Shown here piece by piece: positions 10,159 through 22,610 of a stretch of DNA of 64,000 nt. The notes beneath the pieces are model-generated. The model was not told the origin of the DNA and did not search any database. It saw nothing but the letters and a program-made list of their open reading frames with translations. The stretch is from Arachis hypogaea (lineage: Eukaryota > Streptophyta > Magnoliopsida > Fabales > Fabaceae). Location: the NCBI RefSeq assembly GCF_003086295.3, contig NC_092039.1, positions 74,047,649 through 74,111,648 on the forward strand. The letters run 5' to 3'. The translations under genes were made by a program, and so were the position numbers. Positions within the stretch are counted from its first letter, which is position 1, and the number at the start of each line of letters is the position of its first letter.

Positions 10159-13100
10159 TGATACGTAAAAATTAAGTTTTCACGTACAACCGGAAAGTAT
10201 ACCGGGTCGTATCAAGTAGTAAGACTCACTAAGAGTGAGGTCGATCCCACGAGGATTGGTAGATTAAGCAACTTTAGTTAAATGGTAGATTTAGTCAAGC
10301 AAACATAGTTTTGATTTCATGAGCATTTTGATTTTTAAACATAATTGCAAGAATTTAAATGGCAAAGAATGTAAAGAACTAGAATAAAGAAATGAAGTGC
10401 AAGTAAATGACGGAAACTTAAATTGCAAGAAACTTAAATAACATCAAAGGTAAATGGCAAGAAGTAGATGAACAGAATGTAAATAACAAGAGTAGTAAAT
10501 AGACAGAATGTAGAAAGGGATTGGGAATTGGGTAATCAAATAGCTAGAGCAAGAGAAATGAGAGTTAATGATAGAGAGGATCATTAGGGATTAGAGATGT
10601 TAGTTTTCATGAATTGATGTTAGTCAAATCCTTCTCAATCATGGGTATAGATCCATGGCAAATGGGTGATTGAATCCCAATCTCTTGGTGATTCAATCTC
10701 TCTCAACATAGCCAATTGCCACTCTCGTGATCTAATTGTTCATGAGAAGAGATGAAGATCAATTTTAATCCAGCCACACAATTTCCAAAATCTCAACCAA
10801 GGAGAGTTACATCTCACATACTAACCAAGGTATGTTGATTGAGGAAATCATGAGAGGATGAACTCTAAACTGAATTATGTGGCTCATTCATCAAATTCAC
10901 CACATAATTCATATAGATTAACCCCTCTCTCGATGGTGGTTGAATCTTTGAAGAACAAGAGTTCCCTCTTTAGATCAACCACTAAAATTGAGAAAGAGAA
11001 GATGGGTTCACCAATTCATTCCAACCAACAGAGCTCCTCCCCCTAATGAAAGGGGTTTAGTGAATCATAGCTCCAATTTCAACAACAATTGCCATCAATC
11101 AAAGTTAAACTAAATTGCAAAGAAAGATGAAGAAGAAGAGGTAAATGCTTGAAGATTAAGAAAATCAAGAAGAGAAGTTCCAAGATGAACCAAGAGTAGC
11201 TCTCAGGGTCCTCTCCCGGAAGTACCAAAAGAGTGTCAAATACAAGTGCTAAAATGTGTAAAAATGACTAAGTGTAAAAAGTAGAGTAAGAGTGTAAAAA
11301 TCCAAAAGTTCTTTACAAGTACATCAATCTCTTCTATTTATACTACTCCCAAAACTTCTTCAGAGATCTCCAATTTGGGTTAGCAATGTGGGCTTTCTCA
11401 TTGTTGAATTCTTGGCTCAATTGGAAGTGTTGCTAGACTTGGAAAGGAAGAGTTCATTCATCATGTTTCTGGCCCATTGGCTTGGCGTTATTGGCACTAA
11501 CTCTAGGCATAATGCACGTTGGCAACGTGCATGCCAATTTCCTGGTAGTGAAGTATGAGACTTGGGCGTTGCTAGCCCAAGTTGTTGCCAACAACTTGCT
11601 TTTCCTCTTCTTGGCTCTACTTTCATGCTAAATGTAGCCCAGAATTTGAGTGTCAACCTCCAGCCTCAATATGGACTATTATACATCATTGGAAAGCTCT
11701 TGATGTCTATTTTCTAATGCCACTGGAATCACCTCAATTGGACTTTCCTAGCTCAAGTTATGGTTCCTCAAAGAAGGTAAGGTCAAGCTGCCAAGTTGTT
11801 GCCAAGTTGTTGCCAATAACGCACCTTAAACCCCAAGTTGGCAACGTGCTCGTGCCTTACTCTCCCAAGGCAAGGGCTTGGGGCTGGCGTTGTTGCAAAA
11901 CACGCCCCCTATCTAGCACGTTGGCAACGTGCTCGAGCCACACTCCAAGGCTAATCTCTAGCCTTCTTGAATTTCACTTCATGTTCTTGTTTTTAGGGCC
12001 TAAAGATGACTCTGGTTTGGCTTCAATTTTGTGCTCCACTATAGACTATTATATATGGTTGGAAAGCTCTGAATGTCAGCTTTCCAATGCATTTGGAAGC
12101 ACTCAATTTGGATCTCTGTAGCTCAAGATATCTTCCATTGAAGAGGACATGGTCAGGCTGCCTTGTTGGAGTTGTTGTGAATAACGCCCATTCATTTCCA
12201 AGTTGGCAACGTGCACCACAATTTCTTCACCATTCTGGCGTTGTTGCCAAACACTCCTTCCCTTTAGCACGTTGGCAACGTGCTCGAGCCTTTCCAAGGC
12301 TCTAAACAATGCTTCCTGGCGTTGGCAACGTCCATGGCAAGGCTTGTGGGCGTTGGCAACGTGGTTGGTGCGCCTTGTGGGCGTTGGAACCTGGTTGGTG
12401 CGCCTTGTGGGCGTTGGCAACCTGGTTGGTGCCTCTCCCTGGCGTTGGCAACTTGAATGGCACTCCTTTCTTCATTTTGGGCGTTGGCAACTTGGTTGGG
12501 CGTTGCCAACTTGGTGAGCAAGCCAGAAACAATACTTTCCATGTTTGAGGCTCTAAATGAAGCCAACATTTGAACCTTCAAATGAACTCCAATTTCATAT
12601 TGTGATATATGGTTGAAAAGCTCTTGATGTCTACTTTCCAATGCCACTGATTTCACCTCAATTGGAGTTTTCTAGCTCAAGATATACGTTCTTGAAGAGA
12701 GCATCCTCAAGCTGCCTGGGCGTTGTTGCCCAAGTTGTTGGCAAACACGCCAGCAACAACGCCAGGCTCTTCTTCAACTTGGCTTGGGCGTTGCCAACTT
12801 GGTGTTGGCGTTGGCAACGTGCTACTCTTCCCCTGGTGGCTTCCCCTGATGGCTCCTGGCGTTGCCAACTTGCTGCTCAAGTTGGCAACTTGCAATGCTT
12901 CATTTCCTTGCTCTTGGGGCTTGAGTTTCCCTCTGATTTGAGCTTCCATTCCTCGCCACATTATGGACTATTATATATCGTTGGAAAGCTCTTGATGTCA
13001 GCTTCTCAACGCAATTGGAATCATGCCAATTGGATCCTTGTGGTTCAAGATATTCATCCTTGAAGAGGGGGAGGTCAAGCTGCCAACTCTGCTGGACACA

Positions 13101-13447
13101 CACTAGCAAGTTGCCAACTTGATTTCCAAGTTGCCAACTTGCTTGTTCTTCCTTTCTCCAATATTTTCTTGCTCCATTGTCTTCTTGCTTCATCACCTAA
13201 CATAAACCAAAGAACTTTCCTCAAAGTTTTGCCATCTTATGCAATAATTTTCAAGGGAATCATTCACATCAACTTGTATATAAACTCCTTGATTTATTTG
13301 CATGAATTATGCCAAATTTCACTTAATTCTTGGTTCATGGATGCATGGAGAAAAACTCACAAAATTGCTCATTTATTTCAAAGAAAGTGAATGAACCTAA
13401 GCTAAAACTAACTAAACTAACTAGTTAAAATGGCAAATATGCGAATG
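10159..13447 (-). repeat. 5' LTR of element D
   Basis: Colinear with 3278-6565 (offset 6881-6882), with only scattered differences, such as near 10172-10194, 10658, 11283 and 11589. Plus reading stops at GCGAATG and lacks the final CATCA seen at 6566-6570, so the outer terminus is slightly truncated or rearranged. Confidence 0.95.
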
Positions 13448-14069
13448 TTAAAGAGAATGTTAAATTCGCATGTTCTCCGTAGGGAAAGTGAATGCCATGA
13501 TAGTAAAGAAATAAAATGCAAAAATTTAGAATATAACTTTAAAATAATTACCTTTAGGATTTTTTATACTCACTTTAAAGACTTTGTTAGTTTTCTTTAA
13601 AGTACATTACTTTAAGCAAATCACAGTTACGTCACTCAGTTTTGAGTTATAATGATCAGTTTTCGGTTATCTTAATCCTTGACATATACAAGAACCAACA
13701 AGCACAAGCAGATTCGTAATACAAACACACAAATAATTTACACAAAAATCAAACAGCATAATCATAGAGAAATAAAATGAGTAAACACAACCAAATGCAA
13801 AATCTGCAAACAATATGATGCATGTCTAGTCCTATTGCAGGTAATGAGCTCATTTGTCGGTTTCGACCTTCACCCGACGCAATCCAACTCACACGTCGGA
13901 TAAAGCATTCCAGCAACATAATCTCTGCAAGTTTCTACTTCTTGCAGGCACTGATTCTCCAGCTGAAGTATGTTGAACATGACTTCTGTAAGTACTTGCA
14001 GGCGCTGATTCTTTATCTGAAGCATGTGACCCTTTCTCTTGGAAGTCATTCCATATACACGAGCATCCT
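13448..14069. other. Unassigned sequence between D and B
   Basis: No supported gene. AT-rich to about 13800. Two diverged copies of a roughly 60-bp unit starting CTTGCAGGCRCTGATTCT lie at about 13941 and 13998. The first bases, TTAAAG...TTAAATTCGCATG, form a small inverted repeat with the D terminus (GCGAAT/ATTCGC). Probably another degenerate repeat. Confidence 0.5.
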
Positions 14070-15071
14070 TGATAAAACCCAATTTTAAGGGTTTATCTTG
14101 TGTTGAATTTAATGGATTTTATCAACTTATCCCACATTTATTCAATGAAATAGTATGTTTTGTGAATTTCTCCTAAATTGTGCTTAAGAGTGAAAACATG
14201 CTTTTTATGCCCTTAATAGGCTAAATTTAATTCTCTTTAAATCCATTTGATACCTTGATGTGTTTGTTTAGTAATTTCAGACTTAGGAGACAAAGATTGG
14301 ATTGAAGGAGTGAAGAAAAAGCATGCAAAATGGAGAATTCATGAAGAAATGAGGATTTGGTGGAATTCATGTCCACGCGTACGCTTGAGTGGGAGTATCG
14401 TCAAGCAACGCGTACGCGTGACACTGATCACGTGACCAACTTAAAGGAACACGTTGAGGGCAATTTCTGAGCTCATCCAAGCCCAAATCCAACTCATTTC
14501 TGAAGTATTTGAGGCCAAATTCAAGAAGGAACAAGGGGGAGCAATTAGTGTAGCTTGGGAATCATGCTTTAGGTTAGTTCTAGAGAGAGAAGCTCCATCT
14601 TCTCCCAACAAATTAGAGTTTTTAGTTTAATTGCCTCTTAGATTTAGGTTCTAATTCTTGTTTTTATCTAGTTTCTTTCACCTTTCTTTGTTCTACTGCC
14701 TTAATTTTCTTAGTTTATCTTGTTATTTTCTCATTTGAGCCACTTTTTAGTTTATGAATCCTCTTGTTAAATTCAATTTCTTTTGATACAATTTGATGTT
14801 TCATGTATATTGATGCTTGTTTGAGTTATTGTTGGTATTTTCTTGCATTTGGTAGAAGTAGATTTTATTATTTTTGCCATTTAATATGCTTTTCTTTTTA
14901 TGCACACTAAGTGTTTGATAAAATGATTGGCTTAGATTTTTTTAGCATTCTTGGTTTGGAAAGATAAATTAGGTGATCTTGAGTCATTAATACCCAACTT
15001 GGATTGGTGATCTAGAGTTGTTAGTTTATCTTGTTTCCATTGACATTACTTATGAATTGGGGTTAACTAGG
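14070..15071 (+). repeat. LTR of element B, left part
   Basis: Begins TGATAAAACCCAATTTTAAGG. It is interrupted by A at the TSD CTAGG (15067-15071) and resumes at 25368. It carries ACGCGTACGCGT-type motifs at about 14375-14420, as K does. With the right part the LTR is about 1.41 kb. Confidence 0.8.
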
Positions 15072-16743
15072 TGATGAGCGGATAATTTATACGCTTTTTG
15101 GCATTGTTTTTAGTATGTTTTTAGTATGTTTTAGTTAGTTTTTATTATATTTTTATTAGTTTTTATTTAAAATTCACTTTTCTGGACTTTAATATGAGTT
15201 TGTGTGTTTTTCTGTGATTTCAGGTATTTTCTGGCTGAAATTGAGGGACCTGAGCAAAAATCTAATTCAGAGGCTAAAAAGGACTGCAGATGCTGTTGGA
15301 TTCTGACCTCCCTGCACTCGAAGTAGATTTTCTAGAGCTACAGAAGCCCAATTGGCGCGCTCTCAATTTTGTTAGAAAGTAGACATCCTGGGCTTTCCAG
15401 AAATGTATAATAGTTCATACTTTGCCTGAGATTTGATGGCCCAAACTGGCGTTCCAAATCAGCTCAAGAATTTTGGCGTTTAACGCCGGAACTGGCACAA
15501 GAATGGGAGTTAAATGCCCAAACTGGCACAAAAGCTGGCGTTTAACTCCAAGAAAAGTCTCTACACATGAAAGCTTCAATGCTCAGCCCAAGCACACACC
15601 AAGTGAGCCCAGAAGTGGATTTTTATATCATTTACTCATTTTTGTAAACCCTAAGCTACTAGTTATCTACAAATAGGACCTTTTACTATTGTATTTTACA
15701 TCCTGGAATCTTTTGATCACTTTAGATCTGAGGATCATCTTTGGACGTCTAGTTCTTAGATTATGGGAGGCTGGCCATTCGGCCATGCCTAGACCTTGTT
15801 CTTATGTATTTTCAACGGTGGAGTTTCTAAACACCATAGATTAAGGTGTGGAGCTCTGCTGTACCTCGAGTGTTAATGCAATTACTATTGTTCTTCTATT
15901 CAATTCAGCTCATTCTTGTTCTAAGATATTCATTCGCACCCAAGAACATGATGAATGTGATGATTATGTGACGCTCATCATCATTCTCACTTATGAACGC
16001 GTGCCTGACAACCACTTCCGTTCTACAAGCAAACAAGGCATGAATGTTTATCTCTTGGATTCCTTAATCAGAATCTTCGTGGTATAAGCTAGAACTGATG
16101 GCGGCATTCAAGAGAATCCGGAAGGTCTAAACCTTGTCTGTGGTATTCTGAGTAGGATTCGAGGATTGAATGACTGTGACGAGCTTCAAACTCCTGAAGG
16201 CTGGGCGTTAGTGACAGACGTAAAAGAATCACTGGATTCTATTCCAACCTGATTGAAAACCGACAGATGATTAGCCCTGCTGTGACATAGCGCATTGAAC
16301 ATTTTCACTGAGAGGACGGGACTGTAGCCATTGACAACGGTGATGCCCAACATACAGCTTGCCATGGAAAGGAGTAAGAAGGATTGGATGAAGACAGTAG
16401 GAAAGCAGAGAGACGGAAGGGACAAAGCATCTCCATACGCTTATCTGAAATTCTCACTGATGAATTGCATAAGTATCTCTATCTTTATTTTATGTTTTAT
16501 TCATCTTTTAATCATTTATCCTCCATTACCATTTGAATCCGCTTGACTGAGATTTAAAAGATGACCATAGCTTGCTTCATACCAACAATCTCCGTGGGAT
16601 CGACCCTTACTCGCGTAAGGTTTATTACTTGGACGATCCAGTGCACTTGCTGGTTAGTTGTGCGAAGTTGTGATAAAGAGTTGAGATTGCAATTGAGCGT
16701 ACCGTGTTGATGGCGCCATTGATGATCACAATTTCGTGCACCA
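15072..16743 (+). repeat. 5' LTR of element A
   Basis: TGATGAGCGG...TTTCGTGCACCA. A GGCGTTTAACGCC cluster lies at 15473-15550. The expected TATA position reads TACAAATA (about 15669), altered from TATAAATA seen in G. The U5 block and hairpin are at 16590-16665. Confidence 0.96.
16605..16620 (+). other. U5 hairpin of FIDEL-like LTR
   Basis: CCTTAC and GTAAGG pair around TCGC, between GGGATCGA and TTTATTACTTGG. In LTR I (54531-54546) the loop is TCAC while the stem is kept. D, K and L have stems of different sequence at the same place. Confidence 0.6.
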
Positions 16744-16749
16744 AGTTTT

Positions 16750-16767
16750 TGGCATCGTTGCCGGGGA
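16750..16767 (+). other. Primer binding site of A
   Basis: TGGCATCGTTGCCGGGGA, two mismatches to the tRNA-Asp complement seen intact in G and D. It starts seven bases after the LTR. Confidence 0.88.
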
Positions 16768-18291
16768 TTGTTTGAGTTTGGACAACTGACGGTTCATCTT
16801 GTTGCTTAGATTAGGTATTTTTCTTCAGAATTTTTAAGAATGAATTCTAGAGTTTCAAGGTGATATTTTTATCATCACCAAAGCTGATTGATTCTCATCA
16901 ATTTAGCTCTTGAATGTAATGTCCTGCTGAAGCTTGGCTAGCCATGTCTAATCTTTTTAGACTGAAGCTTTAGACTAACATTGCATGATTCCTGGAATCT
17001 CATTAAGAATTTTCATATCCTTATTTTCTTTTTCCACATAATTTTTGAAAAATCCAAAAAAAATTACAAAGTCATAAAAATCAAAAATATTTTATGTTTC
17101 TTGTTTGAGTCTAGTGTCTCATTTCAAGTTTGGTGTCAATTGCATGTTTCTGTTCTTCTTGCATTTTTCGAATTCATTCATGTGTCTTCATTGATCTTCA
17201 AGTTATTCTTGATGATTTGCTTGCTTTGATCTTTAAATTATCTTGTCTTGTGTGTTTTTTTGTTTCTCATATGCATTCTCAACTTGTTAGTGTCAGTAGT
17301 ATACAAACTTCTAAGTTTGGTGTCTTGCATGCATTGTTTATTTGATTTTTGTTGTATTTTGATTATTCCTCATCATTAAAAATTCAAAAAAAATCTAATT
17401 TGTGTCTTTTCAAGTCAATAATACAGAGAATTGAAGATTCAGAACATGCAGCAGAGAAATTACACAGAAAAAGCTGGGCGTTCAAAACGCCCAGTGAAGA
17501 AGGAAAACTGGCGTTTAAACGCCAGCCAGGATACCTGGTTGGGCGTTTAACGCCCAAAAGGGTAGCATTTTGGGTGTTAAATGCCAGAATGGATACCATT
17601 CTGGGCGTTTAACGCCAGGATGGCACAAGAGGGAAGATTTTGTTTTTAATTCAATTTTTTTTCAAGTTTTCATAATTTTTCAAAATCAAATCTTTTTCAA
17701 ATCATATCTTTTCAATCATATATTTTCAAAATCAATTCTTTCCATTTTCAAAAATACTTGCTAACAATTAATGATTTGATTCAACATTTCAAGTATGTTG
17801 CCTTTTCTATTGAGAAAGGTTTAATGTCTAAATCATATCTTTTAAATTTCTTGTTAGCCAAGTCATTAATTTTAAAAAATCAAATCTTTTTAAATTGTTT
17901 TTCAATCATATCTTTTTAATCACATCTTTTTCAAAATAGTTTTCAAATCATATCTTTTTTATTTCTAATTTCAAAATCTTTTTCAAAAATCACTTTATTT
18001 CTTTCTCAATCTTAGTTTTCGAAAATCATCAATCAAATTTTCAAAATTTCTTTTAATTATTTTAAAATCTTTTACTTTAATTTCAAAAAAAAAATTCTTC
18101 CCCTCTTCGCACATCCTTCTATTTATGGACTAACACTCCTTCACTATCAACAATTCGAACTCCATCTCTCTTGATAAGTTCGAATTCTTCTTCTACCTCC
18201 TCCTTCTATTCTTCTTTTCCTCTGACATCTCAAGGAATCTCTATACTGTGACATAGAGGATTCCATATTTTCTTGTTCTCTTCTCTTTCAT
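16768..18291 (+). other. Leader of element A
   Basis: About 1.5 kb without a supported gene. It has two TAAGTTTGGTGT-type motifs (17126, 17310), a GGCGTTTAACGCC cluster at 17476-17625, then T-rich repeats of CAAATCATATCTTTT type (17640-18090). TCTATTTATGGAC at 18118 may be a weak promoter-like site. Confidence 0.65.
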
Positions 18292-20631
18292 ATGAGCAGG
18301 AACAAAGACAAAAGCATTCTTGTTGAGGCTGACCCTGAACCTGAAAGGACCTTGAAGCGAAAGCTAAGAGAAACTAAAGCACTACTCTCTGTAGAGGACC
18401 TAACAGAAATCTTCAAACTAGAAGAAGACATGGCAGCCGAAAACAACAACAATGCCAACAATGCAAGGAAGGTGCTGGGTGACTTTACTGCACCTACTCC
18501 CGACTTCTATGGGAGAAGCATCTCTATCCCTGCCATTGGAGCAAACAACTTTGAGCTTAAGCCTCAATTAGTTTTTCTAATGCAACAGAATTGCAAGTTC
18601 CATGGACTTCCATTGGAAGATCCTCATCAGTTTTTAGCTGAATTCTTGCAAATCTGTGACACTGTCAAGACCAATGGGGTTGACCCTGAGGTCTACAGAC
18701 TTATGCTATTTCCTTTTGCTGTAAGAGACAGAGCTAGGATATGGTTGGACTCACAACCTAAAGAAAGCCTGAACTCTTGGGAAAAGCTAATCAATGCCTT
18801 CTTGGCAAATTTCTTTTCACCTCAAAAATTGAGTAAGCTTAGAGTGGAAGTCCAAACCTTCATACAGAAGGAAGGTGAATCCCTCTATGAAGCTTGGGAG
18901 AGATACAAACAATTGATCAGAAAGTGTCCTTCTGACATGCTTTCTGAATGGAGCATCATAGGTATCTTCTATGATGGTCTGTCTAAACTGTCCAAGATGT
19001 CATTGGACAGCTCTGCTGGAGGATCTCTTCATCTGAAGAAGACGCCTGCAGAAGCTCAAGAACTCATTGAAATGGTTGCAAATAACCAATTTATGTACAC
19101 TTCTGAAAGGAATCCTGTGAACAATGGGACGAATCAGAAGAAAGGAGTTCTTGAGATTGATACTCTGAATGCCATATTGGCTCAGAATAAAATATTGACT
19201 CAGCAAGTCAATATGATTTCTCAAAGTCTGTCTGGAATACAAGTTGTACCAGGCAGTACTAAGGACGCTTCATCTGAAGAAGAAGCTTATGATCCTGAGA
19301 ACTCATCAATGGAAGAGGTGAATTACATGGGAGAACCCTATGGAAACACCTATAATCCTTCATGGAGAAATCATCCAAATCTCTCATGGAAGGATCAACA
19401 GAGACCTCAACAAGGTTTCAACAACAATAATGGTGGAAGAAACAGGTTTAGCAATGGCAAGCCTTTTCCATCATCCTCTCAGCAACAGACAGAGAATTCT
19501 AAGCAGAGCCACTCTGACTTAGCAATCATGGTCTCTGATCTAATCAAAACCCCTCAAAGTTTCATGACTGAAACAAGGTCCTCCATTAGAAACATGGAGG
19601 TACAAGTGGGTCAGCTGAGTAAGAGAGTTACTGAACTCCCTCCTAGAACTCTTCCAAGCAATACAGAAGAGAATCCAAAAGGAGAGTGTAAGGCCATCAA
19701 CATGGCCGAAATTGGAAAGGAGGAAGAGGCAGTGATCGCCTTTGAGGAAGATCTCAATGGACGTCCACTGGCCTTCAATGAGTTCCCTAATGAGGAATTA
19801 TGGGAATCTGAGGCTCACACTAAGACCATAGAGATTCCATTGAACTTACTTCTGCCATTCATAAGCTCTGATGAGTATTCTTCCTCTGAAGAAGACGAAG
19901 ATGTCACTGAAGAGCAAGTTGCTAAGTACCTTAGAGCAATCATGAAACTAAATGACAAGTTATTTGGTAATGAGACTTGGGAGGATGAACCTCCTTTGCT
20001 CACCAAAGAACTGGATGACTTGACTAGGCAGAGATTACCTCAAAAGAGACAGGATCCTGGGAAGTTCTCAATACCTTGTACCATAGGCACCATGACCTTC
20101 AAGAAGGCTCTATGTGACCTAGGGTCAAGCATAAACCTCATGCCTCTCTCTGTAATGGAGAAGCTAGGGATCTTTGAGGTACAAGCTGCAAGAATCTCAC
20201 TAGAGATGGTAGACAATTCAAGAAAACAAGCTTATGGACTTGTAGAGGATGTTCTGGTAAAGATTGAAGACCATTACATCCCTGCTGATTTTATAGTCCT
20301 AGAGACTAGGAAGTGCATGGATGAATCCATCATCCTTGGTAAACCCTTCCTAGCCACAGCAAAGGCTGTGATTGATGTTGACAGAGGAGAATTGATCATT
20401 CAAGTGAATGAAGAATCCCTTGTGTTTAAGGCTCAAGGATATCCCTCTGTAACCATGGAGAGGAAGCATGAAGAGCTTCTCTCAGAGCAGAGTCAAACAG
20501 AGCCCCCACAATCAAACTCTAAGTTTGGTGTCGGGAGGCCAGAACCAAATTCTAAGTTTGGTGTTGAACCCCCACATTCAAACTCTAAGTTTGGTGTTTG
20601 GATGTTCCAACATTGCTTTGAGTATCTGTAA
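18292..20631 (+). CDS. Gag-protease polyprotein of element A (779 aa)
   Basis: Athila-type fused gag and aspartic protease. Residues about 85-240 form the plant retrotransposon gag domain (FRDRARIWLDSQP-like: PFAVRDRARIWLDSQP; then FxPQKLSKLRVEVQTFIQKEGESLYEAWERYKQLIRKCP in shortened form). The middle is Gln/Asn-rich. A retropepsin-like domain spans roughly 580-720 with D609-L-G-S-S in place of DTG/DSG, then LMPLSV and ILGKPFLATA. No CCHC zinc knuckle is seen. The C terminus repeats NSKFGV three times (742-747, 753-758, 764-769), encoded by the TAAGTTTGGTGT motif. The start ATG follows a stop-rich leader, and H starts at the same place. The polyprotein stops before RT; no frameshift partner exists. 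Confidence 0.9.
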   Translation: MSRNKDKSILVEADPEPERTLKRKLRETKALLSVEDLTEIFKLEEDMAAENNNNANNARKVLGDFTAPTPDFYGRSISIPAIGANNFELKPQLVFLMQQNCKFHGLPLEDPHQFLAEFLQICDTVKTNGVDPEVYRLMLFPFAVRDRARIWLDSQPKESLNSWEKLINAFLANFFSPQKLSKLRVEVQTFIQKEGESLYEAWERYKQLIRKCPSDMLSEWSIIGIFYDGLSKLSKMSLDSSAGGSLHLKKTPAEAQELIEMVANNQFMYTSERNPVNNGTNQKKGVLEIDTLNAILAQNKILTQQVNMISQSLSGIQVVPGSTKDASSEEEAYDPENSSMEEVNYMGEPYGNTYNPSWRNHPNLSWKDQQRPQQGFNNNNGGRNRFSNGKPFPSSSQQQTENSKQSHSDLAIMVSDLIKTPQSFMTETRSSIRNMEVQVGQLSKRVTELPPRTLPSNTEENPKGECKAINMAEIGKEEEAVIAFEEDLNGRPLAFNEFPNEELWESEAHTKTIEIPLNLLLPFISSDEYSSSEEDEDVTEEQVAKYLRAIMKLNDKLFGNETWEDEPPLLTKELDDLTRQRLPQKRQDPGKFSIPCTIGTMTFKKALCDLGSSINLMPLSVMEKLGIFEVQAARISLEMVDNSRKQAYGLVEDVLVKIEDHYIPADFIVLETRKCMDESIILGKPFLATAKAVIDVDRGELIIQVNEESLVFKAQGYPSVTMERKHEELLSEQSQTEPPQSNSKFGVGRPEPNSKFGVEPPHSNSKFGVWMFQHCFEYL

Positions 20632-20829
20632 GGCTCCATGAGAGCCCACTGTCAAGCTACTGACATTAAAGAAGTGCTTGTTGGGAGGCAACCCAATGTT
20701 ATATGTATCTATTTTCCATTGTTATTTTATGTCTTTTATAGGTTGATGATCACGGGAAGTCACAAAATCAATTGAAAAACCAAAAACAGAATGAAAAAAG
20801 AAAGAAAAACAGCACACCCTGGAGAAAAA

Positions 20830-21010
20830 TTTGCTGGCGTTTAAACGCCAGTGAAGATAGCAAAATGGGCATTTAACGCCCAGTCTGGCACCATTCTGGG
20901 CGTTTAACGCCAGAAAGAGGCACCAGACTGGCGTTTAACGCTAGGAATGGGCAAGAAGCTGGCGTTAAATGCCAGAAATGGGCACCAGCCCGGCGTTTAA
21001 CGCAAGGACT
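20830..21010 (+). repeat. GGCGTTTAACGCC cluster after gag, element A
   Basis: Same array as 46-250: about seven CTGGCGTTTAACGCCAG-like units. It lies between the gag stop and the internal TATA box. Confidence 0.85.
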
Positions 21011-21307
21011 GGCAGAAGAATCATTTTTGCTCGCCACTTGGTGCAGGGATGAATTATCCTTGACACCTCAGGATCTGTGGACCCCACAGGATCCCCACCT
21101 ACCCCACCACTCTCTCTCTTCTTCACCCATTCACCAATCACCTCAACACCTCTTTCCCAAAAACTCCTCACCTATCAAATTCTACCATTCTCTTCACCAC
21201 TCACATCCATCCTTCATAAAACCCCACCTACCTCACCATTCAAATTCAAACCACTTTCCCTCCCAAACCCACCCATATTGGCCGAACCCTACCCCTCTCT
21301 CCACCCC

Positions 21308-21315
21308 TATATAAA
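21308..21315 (+). promoter_or_regulatory. Internal TATA-like box, element A
   Basis: TATATAAA, 198 bases before the accessory ATG at 21506, the same spacing as in C and H. Flanks (CCCC before, CTTCACTCCTTCATTTTCACAC after) are also conserved. Confidence 0.5.
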
Positions 21316-21431
21316 CCCATCTTCACTCCTTCATTTTCACACAACCTACACACTACTTCTCCCCCTTGGCCGAACCACAAATCCCCCTCCATCTCCTCTA
21401 TTTCTTCTTCTTCTACTCTCTTCTTTCTTCT

Positions 21432-21451
21432 TTTGCTCGAGGACGAGCAAA
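21432..21451 (+). other. AGGA-loop hairpin in accessory leader, element A
   Basis: Identical to 652-671: TTTGCTCG-AGGA-CGAGCAAA, followed by CCTTCTAAGTTTGGTGTGG. Confidence 0.75.
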
Positions 21452-21505
21452 CCTTCTAAGTTTGGTGTGGTAAAAGTGTTGCTTTTTGTTTTTCCATAAC
21501 CATTT

Positions 21506-22610
21506 ATGGCATCTAAGGCCGGAGAAACCTCTAGAAAGAGGAAAGGGAAGGCAAAAGCTTCCACCTCCGAGTCATGAGAAATGGAGAGATTCATCTCAAG
21601 GGTGCATCAAGACCACTTCTATGAAGTTATGGCCATGAAGAAGGTGATCCCCGAGGTCCCTTTCAATCTCAAAAAGAGTTAATATCCGGAGATCCGACAT
21701 GAGATCCGAAGAAGAGGTTGGGAAGTTCTTACCAACCCCATTCAACAAGTCAGAATCTTAATGGTTCAAGAGTTCCATGCCAATGCTTCAAAGTGTGAAC
21801 CCGGACCCAAAGAATTGGCTTACAATGGTTCGGGAGAAATGCTTAGATTTTAGTCCGAAAAATGTAAGGTTGGCATTCAACTTGCCCATGATGCAAGGAG
21901 ATGAACACCCTTACACTAGAAGGGTCAACTTTGATCAAAGGTTGGACCAAGTCCTCATAGACATTTGTGAAGAGGGCGCTCAATGGAAGAGAGATTCAAG
22001 AGGGAAGCCGGTTCAACTGAGAAGGCATGACCTCAAGCCCGTGGCTAGGGGATGGTTGGAGTTTATCTAACGCTCAATCATTCCCACTAGCAACCGGTCC
22101 GAAGTCACTATAGACCCGGCTATCATGATTCATAGCATCATGATTGGAGAGGAAGTAGAAGTTCATGAGGTTATATCCCAAGAACTTTATAAGGTGGTGG
22201 ACAAGTCCTCTACCTTAGCAAGGTTAGCTTTCCCTCATCTCATTTGTCACCTCTGTAATTCAGTTGGAGTTAACATAGAGGGAGACATCCTCATTGATGA
22301 GGACAAGCCCATCACTAAGAAAAGGATGAAGCAAACAAGAGATCCCACTCATCATGAAATCCCTGAGATGCCTCAAGGGATGCACTTTCCTCCACAAAAC
22401 TATTGGGATCAAATCAACACCTCCCTAGGAGAATTGAGTTCCAACATGGGACAACTAAGGGTGGAACACCAAGAACATTCCATCCTCCTCCATGAAATTA
22501 GAGAAGATTAAAGAATCATGAGAGAGGAGCAACAAAGACAAGGAAGAGACATTGAGGAGCTCAAGCACTCCATAAGATCTTCAAGAGGAAGAACAAGCCG
22601 CCATCACTAA
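21506..22610 (+). pseudogene. Broken accessory ORF of element A
   Basis: Colinear with the intact ORF at 726-1850 but interrupted by in-frame stops (about 21574 TGA, 21678 TAA, 22068 TAA, 22509 TAA) and a deletion of about 20 bases near 21786 that shifts frame. Against C, three stops are single C-to-T or G-to-A changes and one (21678) is G-to-T. The ends, leader and hairpin are kept. Confidence 0.88.

Larger units (their letters stand above)
3278..13447 (-). mobile_element. Non-autonomous LTR element D
   Basis: Two 3.29-kb LTRs (3278-6570 and 10159-13447) flank a 3.6-kb interior with a tRNA-Asp-type PBS at 10135-10152, giving minus orientation. The LTRs differ at only a few positions I could spot, implying recent insertion. 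The interior codes for one 547-aa protein; gag, protease, RT and integrase are absent. The left flank is the C LTR but the right flank is not, and the outer end of the 5' LTR lacks its last five bases (CATCA in plus reading), so no TSD can be shown. The 3' interior resembles that of K, suggesting that a K-like autonomous element supplied its enzymes. Confidence 0.9.

Noticed and set aside
15848..16546. Short frames recurring in every FIDEL-like LTR (also 24805, 42409, 52548, 63024)
   Set aside because: LTR sequence; the frames are short, overlap on both strands and are not consistently kept.
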